A stretch of DNA of 63,710 nt from Clostridium sp. (GTDB taxonomy: Bacteria > Bacillota > Clostridia > Oscillospirales > Ruminococcaceae). Shown here piece by piece: positions 22,284 through 28,757 of the stretch. The notes beneath the pieces are model-generated. The model saw only the letters and a list, made by a program, of their open reading frames with translations, was not told the DNA's origin and did no database searches. A program made the position numbers and the translations under genes. Positions within the stretch are counted from its first letter, which is position 1. Every line of letters starts with the position of its first letter. The stretch covers positions 1 through 63,710 of the forward strand of contig JAMPFN010000008.1 of assembly GCA_023664445.1 (NCBI GenBank), read 5' to 3'.

Positions 22284-22814
22284 TTATTTACGGTTAAGTT
22301 TGTCACATTTCTTCTGCAAATTAAGGAATTTCTTCTTTATCGCTTCAAATGCATCATCATAATCATCATAGTGGTCTCCATTAACTATCACCTCTATTTT
22401 TCTATGGCTCTGATTTTCTTTTTTATCTTTTGGTCGTTTATATTTCTGTGCAGTTTCAGGATAGTATTTCGGAAAAGGGTTTCTTTGCCTGCTCTGCCTT
22501 TCATGAGTTGAAATTCTCAGAAAGTACAAATTCTCATAGCAAACGTCATAATCAGAATCCGTAGGATAGAATGTATAATAATATGAAGCGGAATCAGTGT
22601 ATCTACTTGGATGTTCTTCCATAATCTCAAACTCAAAAGTTTCCATAAGTTCACCGACATCTTCTATAAAATCTGTAAAATCTACTCTTTCCTGCGGTGT
22701 AAGATTCATCTTTCCAACAGGAACAGTCTTTGCACCTTCAATAATACTTCCTGAAAACTCAACAACAATATCAATATAAATTGGTTCTGTAGCAGATTTA
22801 ATATATATTTTCAC
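22284..22814 (-). CDS. hypothetical protein, VKIYIKS N-terminus
   Basis: 176 residues from GTG 22814 (VKIYIKSATEPIY), chosen for GGAGGTAATT directly upstream. The first half is beta-rich with a conserved-looking core (VPVGKMNLTPQERVDF). A Lys/Arg-rich linker is followed by a C-terminal helix with KKKFLNLQKKCDKLNRK. No family is recognised. It has its own sigma-A promoter. Confidence 0.65.
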   Translation of the reverse strand: MKIYIKSATEPIYIDIVVEFSGSIIEGAKTVPVGKMNLTPQERVDFTDFIEDVGELMETFEFEIMEEHPSRYTDSASYYYTFYPTDSDYDVCYENLYFLRISTHERQSRQRNPFPKYYPETAQKYKRPKDKKENQSHRKIEVIVNGDHYDDYDDAFEAIKKKFLNLQKKCDKLNRK

Positions 22815-22860
22815 AATTACCTCCATAAAATGAGCATTCCGAAATATATTCTTTATACCT

Positions 22861-22889
22861 ATTATACACCATTTATATATACATTTCAA
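22861..22889 (-). promoter_or_regulatory. sigma-A promoter
   Basis: TTGAAA (22884-22889), a 17-base spacer and TATAAT (22861-22866) on the minus strand, 47 bases before the GTG at 22814. Confidence 0.72.
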
Positions 22890-22937
22890 TTATCACAATG
22901 CCTAAATTACATTACGGGTACTGTATATAGTATTTAC

Positions 22938-22975
22938 AAATGCCATGCTTCGATATAAAGCATGGCATTTTATTT
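22938..22975. terminator. bidirectional-looking terminator hairpin
   Basis: A 13-bp perfect stem (22938-22950 with 22958-22970). The T run is on the plus-strand side; on the minus strand it directly follows the 3' end of the gene fragment at 22976. Confidence 0.7.
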
Positions 22976-23281
22976 TTACAGTCTTACGGTATTTGCATCA
23001 GCAGAATTTCCTACATACAGTTCACCGGTATCATTATCAACTATGAGAATGTCGAAACGATAGTCATTGGTTTCATTCCATGAGATTCCGATAATATCAT
23101 AGTTCATCTCCATAGGGTCAAATGTACCACCAAGGTCATAGGCTATTCCACTGTCAACCATATACTTCGACTCTTTACGTGTGAATAGATACTTGTCAAG
23201 GAATCACCGTGTCTGCTTACTGTATGATTGTCTGTTAGGAGCTTTCCATGCTGTACTCGTAATTGAAGCGCTTGCATTAAT
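22976..23281 (-). pseudogene. interrupted accessory gene with in-frame TGA
   Basis: The 3' part reads a convincing 76-codon protein (KYLFTRKESKYMVDSGIAY, later ISWNETNDYRFDILIVDN). Upstream in the same frame is a TGA (23204-23206), then NASASITSTAWKAPNRQSYS, which resembles the xASAS sites of the leader proteins, back to the TGA of the gene at 23282. The first ATG (23161) has no ribosome site. So this looks like a leader-type gene that lost its start and gained one stop. Confidence 0.4.
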
Positions 23282-23596
23282 TCAATTATCCAAAAGTTCG
23301 GGAATAAGCGTGGTTTCTGCATATTCCATAGCTTCTCTCGGATTTGTAAACTGATCCTCTACAATATCCATACCCTCGTATCCACTGAATAGCACCAACT
23401 CATAATATAGAGTATCTGTACTGCTATTATATGTTGGGAGAATTTCAAGGGTATAGTAATCATCAATATACGCCTTATATTTTGAGTACCACAGTTTCTC
23501 GCCATCAATATATATGCATATATCGGATTCATACCATGAGCTGAACTTTGAATAGTCACGACGGCTATTGTAGTTTGAACGTATGTAAATCTTCAT
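23282..23596 (-). CDS. hypothetical protein, MKIYIRS N-terminus
   Basis: 104 residues starting MKIYIRSNYNSRRD, a model copy of the shared leader, then a Tyr-rich beta domain (DICIYIDGEKLWYSKYKAY) and a short C-terminal helix (NPREAMEYAETTL). GGAG upstream. It is last in the run of small accessory genes 25332-23282. No known family or motif. Confidence 0.7.
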   Translation of the reverse strand: MKIYIRSNYNSRRDYSKFSSWYESDICIYIDGEKLWYSKYKAYIDDYYTLEILPTYNSSTDTLYYELVLFSGYEGMDIVEDQFTNPREAMEYAETTLIPELLDN

Positions 23597-23610
23597 AGTA
23601 TATCATCTCC

Positions 23611-23859
23611 TCAATCATCAAGCTGTTCAAAGTCACGATATCCGGTAACGGCATAGAGTATATCACACATTGTCTGTTCATTGTAGCCGTTGATATTGGT
23701 TACAACTTGCAGGGTTTCTTCGGATACGCCGACATAATCAAGCAGATAATCCCACATCTCGTCTAATGACATACCGGTAGACGCTGTAATTCTTCTTCCT
23801 CTTGCAGAGGTCATAGCAGATACACCTCTATAATTTCTTCTTTTAATATACTTCTTCAT
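23611..23859 (-). CDS. small protein with basic leader
   Basis: 82 residues. The leader MKKYIKRRNYRGVSAMTSAR then GRRITASTG is strongly basic and contains two Ala/Ser sites. The remaining 50 residues form a small helical domain (LDEMWDYLLDYVGVSEETLQ, then GYNEQTMCDILYAVTGYRDF) of a type seen in Firmicutes mobile elements as a stand-alone protein. This suggests that a leader was added to a pre-existing small domain. Confidence 0.7.
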   Translation of the reverse strand: MKKYIKRRNYRGVSAMTSARGRRITASTGMSLDEMWDYLLDYVGVSEETLQVVTNINGYNEQTMCDILYAVTGYRDFEQLDD

Positions 23860-23873
23860 AATATTTTCATCCT

Positions 23874-24101
23874 TTAGTAGTTAAGCAATTCAACGCAGAT
23901 ACCATCGTCCAAAAAGACGAATTGACCATTTATGTCCATATCTCTGCCATATGATTCATAGTCGAAATATCGCTCCAAGATTTCTTTATCCATGTGCTCT
24001 ACACCGCCTACCATATCAACCACCTGATAAGCTACATCTGTCATGTCAACACAGTCATAATATGCCGAAATATCGTCACAACGTTCAATAGCTTCATCCA
24101 A
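23874..24101 (-). pseudogene. ArdA-like antirestriction protein, C-terminal part
   Basis: 75 residues from a TTG with no ribosome site. LDEAIERCDDISAYY, then DVAYQVVDMVGG, then ILERYFDYESYGRDM is the C-terminal domain of ArdA, the DNA-mimic inhibitor of type I restriction. Full ArdA is about 165 residues. The frame stays open only to 24146 (reading QLLGVSAYLEYGSD), so the N-terminal two-thirds is missing. It is either a truncated gene or one whose N-terminal part was replaced by the unrelated upstream gene. Confidence 0.55.
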
Positions 24102-24155
24102 ATCTGAACCATATTCAAGATAAGCTGATACGCCTAATAGCTGGCATTATTTTTC

Positions 24156-24548
24156 TCATGATTCGTAGCCTGAAATAACGTAGTTGATTGCATCATAGAT
24201 ATTTCCGAAATTTTCATCTTCATATATATCATTATACATACGGAACATATTTTCTTTTGGCTCATTATAAATGAATGCATAAACCGAACCAAAATCCCCA
24301 GATAAATCTAAATCAATAAGTGTTATACCGCCCACATAATCGCAACCATCATAAACAAATAATCCGACATCCCAGTATGAACCGGAACGATCTATTTGAT
24401 TTATATTTATACATAATTGATACCAATTGTCTATTAAATAAGCACCGGGTTTACTCTTGTTTTCTTTATAGCCGGCAGATTTTAAAAACTCTTTAACTGC
24501 TTGCAAAACAGGATTAATTTCATTGTTTCCTTTAATATAAATTTTCAT
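24156..24548 (-). CDS. hypothetical protein, MKIYIKG N-terminus
   Basis: 130 residues from ATG 24548 (MKIYIKGNNEINPV), selected because GAGG lies at the right distance. A helix (LQAVKEFLKSAGY) is followed by a beta-rich domain with YLIDNWYQLCININQ and DVGLFVYDGCDYVGGITLID. No known family. It is spaced 14 bases after the gene upstream. Confidence 0.68.
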   Translation of the reverse strand: MKIYIKGNNEINPVLQAVKEFLKSAGYKENKSKPGAYLIDNWYQLCININQIDRSGSYWDVGLFVYDGCDYVGGITLIDLDLSGDFGSVYAFIYNEPKENMFRMYNDIYEDENFGNIYDAINYVISGYES

Positions 24549-24562
24549 ATCAATCATCCTCG

Positions 24563-24940
24563 CTATACATCTGCACCGAGATCACACAGATACTCCACAT
24601 CTTCTTCATCCCAACTATCAGGATCGCTCATATACTCAGCAACAAGGTCTTCAAGAAATCCCTCGTAACCGGAATATGGAGTTGTGTACCATGATTCCAA
24701 GCGACCGTCTACCACCATGCACACCTGATACTCAGAGTTAGTAAGAAAAACACTGCCGCTGTTCCTGTTAAACATAGGAACAACTTCATTATCATAAAAA
24801 TTGTCCGGAAGTCCGCTTGATTCCCATGCTTGTAAAATTTCGATCAGCTCATGACGTTCTCTTGCACCAAAATCAGCAAGATTAGTAGTCGTCGGGTCAT
24901 TAGAGCTTGCATTGATATTTTTGTTAGAATAAATTTTCAT
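24563..24940 (-). CDS. mobile-element conserved protein with leader
   Basis: 125 residues. After a short leader (MKIYSNKNINASS) comes a domain common in plasmids and phages of Firmicutes: DFGARERHELIEILQAW, then NSGSVFLTNSEYQV, then SGYEGFLEDL. The family has no established function. The leader ends in INASS, so cleavage there would release the domain exactly. It is spaced two bases after the upstream gene's stop. Confidence 0.72.
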   Translation of the reverse strand: MKIYSNKNINASSNDPTTTNLADFGARERHELIEILQAWESSGLPDNFYDNEVVPMFNRNSGSVFLTNSEYQVCMVVDGRLESWYTTPYSGYEGFLEDLVAEYMSDPDSWDEEDVEYLCDLGADV

Positions 24941-24942
24941 AA

Positions 24943-25332
24943 TTAATAATCCTCCTCGTCAAACGATTCGTCAGAAACTTCACCGGTTTCATCATCATAG
25001 TAAAGACCGACCATTTCATAGATATGTTCCGGTTCAAACCAGAGCAAGTCATTAAGTTCTGTTTCATTGATAACGCCTTCGCCCATTCCTTCATTGTAGT
25101 ACACTTCATCTATGTACTGTTCAAGGGCGTTAAGCTTGCCAAACTTTTCTAAGGTCTCCCACGTTTCAACAGCGCCGGACCACGGCTGATAATTGTCGAA
25201 ACCATCTGTATACAACTTAGCAGCTGTTACAGCTCTGCGTCTACGTTTTCTTGATGACGTTTTAACATTTCTTGAAGCCTTAATGCCGATTTTCTTTCGT
25301 CCGTCAGGGCTTACCGTATACTTTCTTCTCAT
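24943..25332 (-). CDS. mobile-element conserved protein with basic leader
   Basis: 129 residues from ATG 25332 (MRRKYTVSPDGRKKIGIKAS), chosen for CCAAGGAG. A basic leader of about 40 residues contains IKAS and RRAVTAAK sites. The body (LNALEQYIDEVYYNEGMGEG, then LNDLLWFEPEHIYEMVGL) matches a small family seen in Firmicutes mobile elements, where NDLLWFE is typical. The acidic end (DESFDEEDY) contrasts with the leader. Confidence 0.7.
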   Translation of the reverse strand: MRRKYTVSPDGRKKIGIKASRNVKTSSRKRRRRAVTAAKLYTDGFDNYQPWSGAVETWETLEKFGKLNALEQYIDEVYYNEGMGEGVINETELNDLLWFEPEHIYEMVGLYYDDETGEVSDESFDEEDY

Positions 25333-25393
25333 TGTAATACCAACTCCTTGGATAATAATTTCAAGTCTCACACTGCAATAGTGTTTACATATA

Positions 25394-25403
25394 TATATAA
25401 GGT
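25394..25403 (-). promoter_or_regulatory. TATATAAGGT element
   Basis: Minus-strand ACCTTATATATATATG lies 13 bases after the stop of 25417-26313 and 60 bases before the start of 24943-25332. Confidence 0.45.
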
Positions 25404-25416
25404 TACTTTAAAATCC

Positions 25417-26313
25417 CTAATAATTTGCGGATGCAAGTTGGTCAGCAAACTGAAGAAGATGTATCATGGGATATGTTTCTTCTGCATTGCAAAGGTCTAC
25501 AAGTTCCTTATCTGCCGCATTCCAGCGTGCCATATGCCACCTTACAGATAATGCCTGTTCGGTTGAAAGCTTAAAAAACTTCTGAGCTATGAACATTGAT
25601 GTTACGCCATGTCCGAACGGTAATGAAGAACCTTTGCATTTGTAGGAAGGCACTTTGTTCCATACTCCTGTTGTTTCGTCCTTGACATTTTTCATGTACT
25701 GTTCATAGAAGTCTATCTTGCACCAATCATGTACAAGAGCGGTAAGTATTGCTTCATGATAGTTCACCATTGAAAATGACGGAAGTGCAAGCAGCTCTGT
25801 CATCTTATCAGTCACTTTAAGCGAATGTCTGAGCAGTCCGCAAGGTTCAGCGTCATGATATACGGTTGAACCAGGCGCTATGTAAAAATCCGTATTTGAA
25901 AGCCAGTTAAGACAGCGTTTTGTAAGTTTTTCTGCTTTTTCATCATCATAAGTCAGATAATAAATACCTGCTATAAGCGTGTTGTACATATCACGCATTT
26001 CAAGCATTGTTTCTTCATTGACCGGTGATGCTGAGATCAATCTGTTGTCAATATGTCTGCCGACCATATATTCAGGTCTGCACTCAATGAAAGCAGCAAA
26101 TTCTTCCTTAATACTGAACATCATTTCCTCATGGGAATCTGCGTCAATGTCACTGTTTCCTATATGTACATTAACATCATCACTTGTTTCCGTCAGTATT
26201 CCAACAGATTCACGTGCTTCATTATTGGCAACTACCGTCCATTTGTCTCCTGACAGCCGTTCAAACCAATAAGTAAATTCGGAACGTTCCTTTACCTTTG
26301 ATACGTCAAACAT
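25417..26313 (-). CDS. HD-domain phosphohydrolase
   Basis: 298 residues. HD motif residues are in order: H near 173 (GLLRHSLKV), HD near 204 (TALVHDWCKID), and a later GHGVTSM plus VRWHMARW. This is the layout of YpdH/HD-superfamily phosphohydrolases in mobile elements. Likely substrate is a nucleotide or nucleic-acid phosphoester. The N-terminal 100 residues are a separate domain. A perfect AATCGTTATTAT motif and AGGAGG are upstream. Confidence 0.85.
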   Translation of the reverse strand: MFDVSKVKERSEFTYWFERLSGDKWTVVANNEARESVGILTETSDDVNVHIGNSDIDADSHEEMMFSIKEEFAAFIECRPEYMVGRHIDNRLISASPVNEETMLEMRDMYNTLIAGIYYLTYDDEKAEKLTKRCLNWLSNTDFYIAPGSTVYHDAEPCGLLRHSLKVTDKMTELLALPSFSMVNYHEAILTALVHDWCKIDFYEQYMKNVKDETTGVWNKVPSYKCKGSSLPFGHGVTSMFIAQKFFKLSTEQALSVRWHMARWNAADKELVDLCNAEETYPMIHLLQFADQLASANY

Positions 26314-26342
26314 CTATTTAAACCTCCTGTTTCTTTATACAG

Positions 26343-26354
26343 ATAATAACGATT
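26343..26354 (-). promoter_or_regulatory. phage promoter motif AATCGTTATTAT
   Basis: A perfect copy on the minus strand, 30 bases before the HD-domain gene. Confidence 0.6.
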
Positions 26355-26379
26355 AGGACATTTATGTTTTATACAGTAA

Positions 26380-26760
26380 TCAATAATACCATTCATCAGT
26401 TTCAGCGTCATACTGCCATTTATCAAAATCAAAAACAAATCTGTTTATTTCTGTAATGTACTTTCCAAGGTCAGCCCATCTATTAAACTGATATTCAACA
26501 AAGTCCGCATAATCGTCTTCATTCCGTGTAAGTTCAGGGAATTTAAGCGTTGGTGTAAGATACAGATACTTACCATCACGAACCGTTTTAATTGTGATAT
26601 CGGGCATATATGCATCAGGTTTTGTTACTGATATACCGATGCTCTCACCGTTCAGTGTTGCATTTATGAGATATCCGTATCTTTCAAGTTCAGATACAAC
26701 AGAAGCGACGTTTTCCATTGCATACAAGTTGATATTTCCTTTTGTTGATGTGTTAGTCAT
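26380..26760 (-). CDS. hypothetical protein
   Basis: 126 residues: an N-terminal helix (YAMENVASVVSELERYGYL), a beta domain (ITIKTVRDGKYLYLTPTL) and an aromatic C-terminus (FDFDKWQYDAETDEWYY). No known family. It overlaps the RecU-like gene by four bases (ATGA-type coupling), so the two are made together. Confidence 0.7.
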   Translation of the reverse strand: MTNTSTKGNINLYAMENVASVVSELERYGYLINATLNGESIGISVTKPDAYMPDITIKTVRDGKYLYLTPTLKFPELTRNEDDYADFVEYQFNRWADLGKYITEINRFVFDFDKWQYDAETDEWYY

Positions 26761-27224
26761 AGTTCAAATTCTCCTTTATAGTCAAGAAACACTTTTTTAC
26801 TCGGAACGGTTTCAATTTCCCTATATTTGATATTCCACTTATCAATTTTCTTGATATTAATGGATTTTTTACCATTAGATTTAAGCTTGTCTATTTCATT
26901 TATATCTACTATAAAAGCACGTTGTTCAGCTGCAAACAAGACGATAATAACACCATAGACATTTGAAATTTTTGATTTTTTCAACAGATTAGTATATTGA
27001 TAGTCGCTGATCATGCTGAAATCAAATCTGTCAGACCATGTTGCTTTGGATTCTATATAATAAAAGTTCGGCGACTTGAATAATGTAAAATCACATATGT
27101 TTTTAGAACCGTAAAATCCTGTCATCTGGTCGGGGAGTCTGTCAAAGCAATAACCCTCTGTTGGTCTGTTGAGCCATTCACGTATTTTCTGTTCAGCCTT
27201 TTTGCCTAAATCATCATGAATCAA
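26757..27224 (-). CDS. RecU-like Holliday-junction resolvase
   Basis: 155 residues. GKKAEQKIREWL, then a catalytic-type Asp (NICDFTLFK), then YYIESKATWSDRFDFSMI (E-x-K) is the PD-(D/E)xK nuclease arrangement of RecU-type resolvases; the Q-Y-x-x-L helix and SNVYGVIIVLF strand also fit. RecU is about 200 residues, so this is a compact phage form. It would cut recombination intermediates, fitting the Rad50-like and UvrD-like genes. A TATAAT preceded by TACGA is at 27286-27291. Confidence 0.75.
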   Translation of the reverse strand: MIHDDLGKKAEQKIREWLNRPTEGYCFDRLPDQMTGFYGSKNICDFTLFKSPNFYYIESKATWSDRFDFSMISDYQYTNLLKKSKISNVYGVIIVLFAAEQRAFIVDINEIDKLKSNGKKSINIKKIDKWNIKYREIETVPSKKVFLDYKGEFEL

Positions 27225-27285
27225 ATTGCATCACCTTGTTTTATCAATATCTTTCACTAATAATTGTTTTTCTTTCAGCATCATT

Positions 27286-27291
27286 ATTATA
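27286..27291 (-). promoter_or_regulatory. -10 box with TACGA, weak -35
   Basis: Minus-strand ACTACGATATAAT matches the accessory promoter class, but the sequence 17 bases upstream is only weakly -35-like. It lies 62 bases before 27224. Confidence 0.4.
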
Positions 27292-27371
27292 TCGTAGTTG
27301 AATACAAAAATCTATCGACTTATCGAACAAAGATTCGACGTTCTTTTCGAGCGTTACGCACAATTTCCATT

Positions 27372-27413
27372 ATCACAAAAAAAATAACAGTGACGATCTG
27401 TTATTTCAGACTA
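27372..27413 (-). terminator. terminator related to the ACAGTGA repeat
   Basis: Minus strand: TGACAGTGA ... TCACTGTTA with an inner TCTG/CAGA pairing and eight Ts. The flanking ACACATATGACAGTGATAG is a diverged copy of the 3' element at 20711 and 31011. Confidence 0.75.
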
Positions 27414-27448
27414 TCACTGTCATATGTGTTGTTTTATTCGGTTTTATT

Positions 27449-27868
27449 TTACAGCCATATCAATTCATTGTCAATATCAGTTGAACCGTTTATATTAAGA
27501 CTATTATGTGATCCGATATCCAACAGTATCACTTCTTTGTTATCATGATCATAGTCAAACAGTATCACCAAATCATTGTTATTGTTAGTACCTCCACCGG
27601 GTACATGTATATCATACGGATTCCTATATTTAATCCCGTCAACTGTTATTGTATAATTATTCAGTTGATGAAAGCTTAATCTGGACTTTAATATGTCCAT
27701 GTCAGATTCATCACATAACATCTGTATGGCTGAAAATATAGCTTTTCTGATTTTTGGAGTTGAGAGCTTCTTATATTTTGAAAATCTTCTATTAAACCTT
27801 GAACTCTTATATACTTTATAAACATCTGCATTCTTTATCTGTATACCACAATATACATTATTGTACAA
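27449..27868 (-). CDS. RelE/YafQ-like toxin-fold protein
   Basis: 139 residues. The C-terminal half (GIKYRNPYDIHV, then DLVILFDYDHDNKEVILLDI, then GSHNSL) has the ending of RelE/YafQ mRNA-interferase toxins (LL-x-IG-(S/T)-H). It is a paralogue of the protein at 52242-52683. The N-terminal 45 residues are extra and basic. It may pair with the small gene at 27874, five bases upstream. Catalytic residues of YafQ are not all visible, so activity is uncertain. Confidence 0.6.
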   Translation of the reverse strand: MYNNVYCGIQIKNADVYKVYKSSRFNRRFSKYKKLSTPKIRKAIFSAIQMLCDESDMDILKSRLSFHQLNNYTITVDGIKYRNPYDIHVPGGGTNNNNDLVILFDYDHDNKEVILLDIGSHNSLNINGSTDIDNELIWL

Positions 27869-27873
27869 TTAAA

Positions 27874-28071
27874 TCAACCCCATTCTTTATTCAAAAAGAA
27901 ACAATGTTCTACAATATCTCCTACTTCTGGATCATCATATTCCGGATCGGAATTAACATAATCAAGAAATTCCTGTGCATCCTGCTCCGTGTCAAATTCA
28001 TAACTGTTATACGGTGTTTCAACCGTTACTTTCTCGGAAGTTGCCGTTGCAGTTTTTATATATTTTTTCAT
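27874..28071 (-). CDS. small acidic protein with MKKYIK leader
   Basis: 65 residues: MKKYIKTATATSEKV, then an acidic domain (FDTEQDAQEFLDYVNSDPEY, then VEHCFFLNKEWG). It is encoded just before the RelE-like gene with a five-base gap, so it could be its antitoxin or an unrelated leader protein. No DNA-binding motif is seen. Confidence 0.6.
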   Translation of the reverse strand: MKKYIKTATATSEKVTVETPYNSYEFDTEQDAQEFLDYVNSDPEYDDPEVGDIVEHCFFLNKEWG

Positions 28072-28116
28072 GTTAAGCCTCCATAGAAATCATTACTATT
28101 ATATGTGGATTTGTTT

Positions 28117-28338
28117 TTACATCCATATAATTTCATTATCATCATTGTCTAAGATATCATCAGCGGAAGTCACAGAATCAATGTTTCTGAACAATCCGAT
28201 AGGGTATAAATAGTCTTCTCCGGTTTCATCGATAACACGACACAACTGAATGTCTTCAAGAACCTCAATACATTCATATAACTTTCCTTTTATCAATGAT
28301 AATGGGCTACTTTTACTACCGATATATTTTACTTTCAT
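28117..28338 (-). CDS. small SH3-like protein
   Basis: 73 residues, MKVKYIGSKSSPLSLIKGKL, then a pattern ending DETGEDYLYPIGLF typical of a small beta-barrel protein family frequent in phages and plasmids (LT-x-GK-x-Y ... DE-x-G-x-x-Y-x-YP). It ends in NEIIWM, like the LIWL ends of the RelE-like proteins. It overlaps the upstream gene by four bases. Confidence 0.65.
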   Translation of the reverse strand: MKVKYIGSKSSPLSLIKGKLYECIEVLEDIQLCRVIDETGEDYLYPIGLFRNIDSVTSADDILDNDDNEIIWM

Positions 28339-28652
28339 TGTAATACCTCTTTCAATTTGATTTCGTATTTTCGACCTCTTGCCTCATACCAGTGAAGTTC
28401 CACACGTACATTTATCCCGCCTATAACTATTAATGACTCTCCACGAACTTTCTGCCATTCATCAGCAGGAATATGATAATTTGATTCTAAATATGTTGCA
28501 TTCCTTATTGGAGTATTTGTACCCCTGCCTGCAAATGCTTTAATTTTCGTTATCTCTGCACCTATAGAGAATTTAGTAGTACCCCCATCAGGTAAACGTA
28601 TAGGATAATTCTTTCCGGCAAATATATTTCTTGCCGATCTATAAATAATCAC
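28335..28652 (-). CDS. hypothetical protein, toxin-50/minor-capsid-tail-like fold
   Basis: 105 residues from GTG 28652 (VIIYRSARNIFAG), chosen for AGGTG spacing and for the IYRS match to the shared leader. The body (EITKIKAFAGRGTNTPIR, then YHIPADEWQKVRGES, then VELHWYEARGRKYEIKLKE) resembles the C-terminal domains found in polymorphic-toxin-type and phage minor-head proteins, where HWYE and YEIK are conserved. Function unassigned. Confidence 0.6.
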   Translation of the reverse strand: MIIYRSARNIFAGKNYPIRLPDGGTTKFSIGAEITKIKAFAGRGTNTPIRNATYLESNYHIPADEWQKVRGESLIVIGGINVRVELHWYEARGRKYEIKLKEVLQ

Positions 28653-28683
28653 GAGGAACACCTACTTTTCATTTTATAGCATT

Positions 28684-28729
28684 ATCCTCTGTACACTTAT
28701 ATTATATCGTATACAGAGGATTTTGTAAA
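28684..28729 (-). promoter_or_regulatory. sigma-A promoter with flanking inverted repeat
   Basis: TTTACA (28724-28729), a 17-base spacer ending TACGA, and TATAAT (28701-28706). A perfect 10-bp inverted repeat (28684-28693 with 28712-28721) brackets the -10, as at 1530-1571 but with a different sequence. Confidence 0.75.
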
Positions 28730-28757
28730 GATTAAATTACAGAAATATCAATGAATT

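Noticed and set aside
22976..23596. TGA reassigned to an amino acid
   Set aside because: Many solid genes end in TGA, Trp is encoded by TGG throughout, and structural genes have no in-frame TGA.
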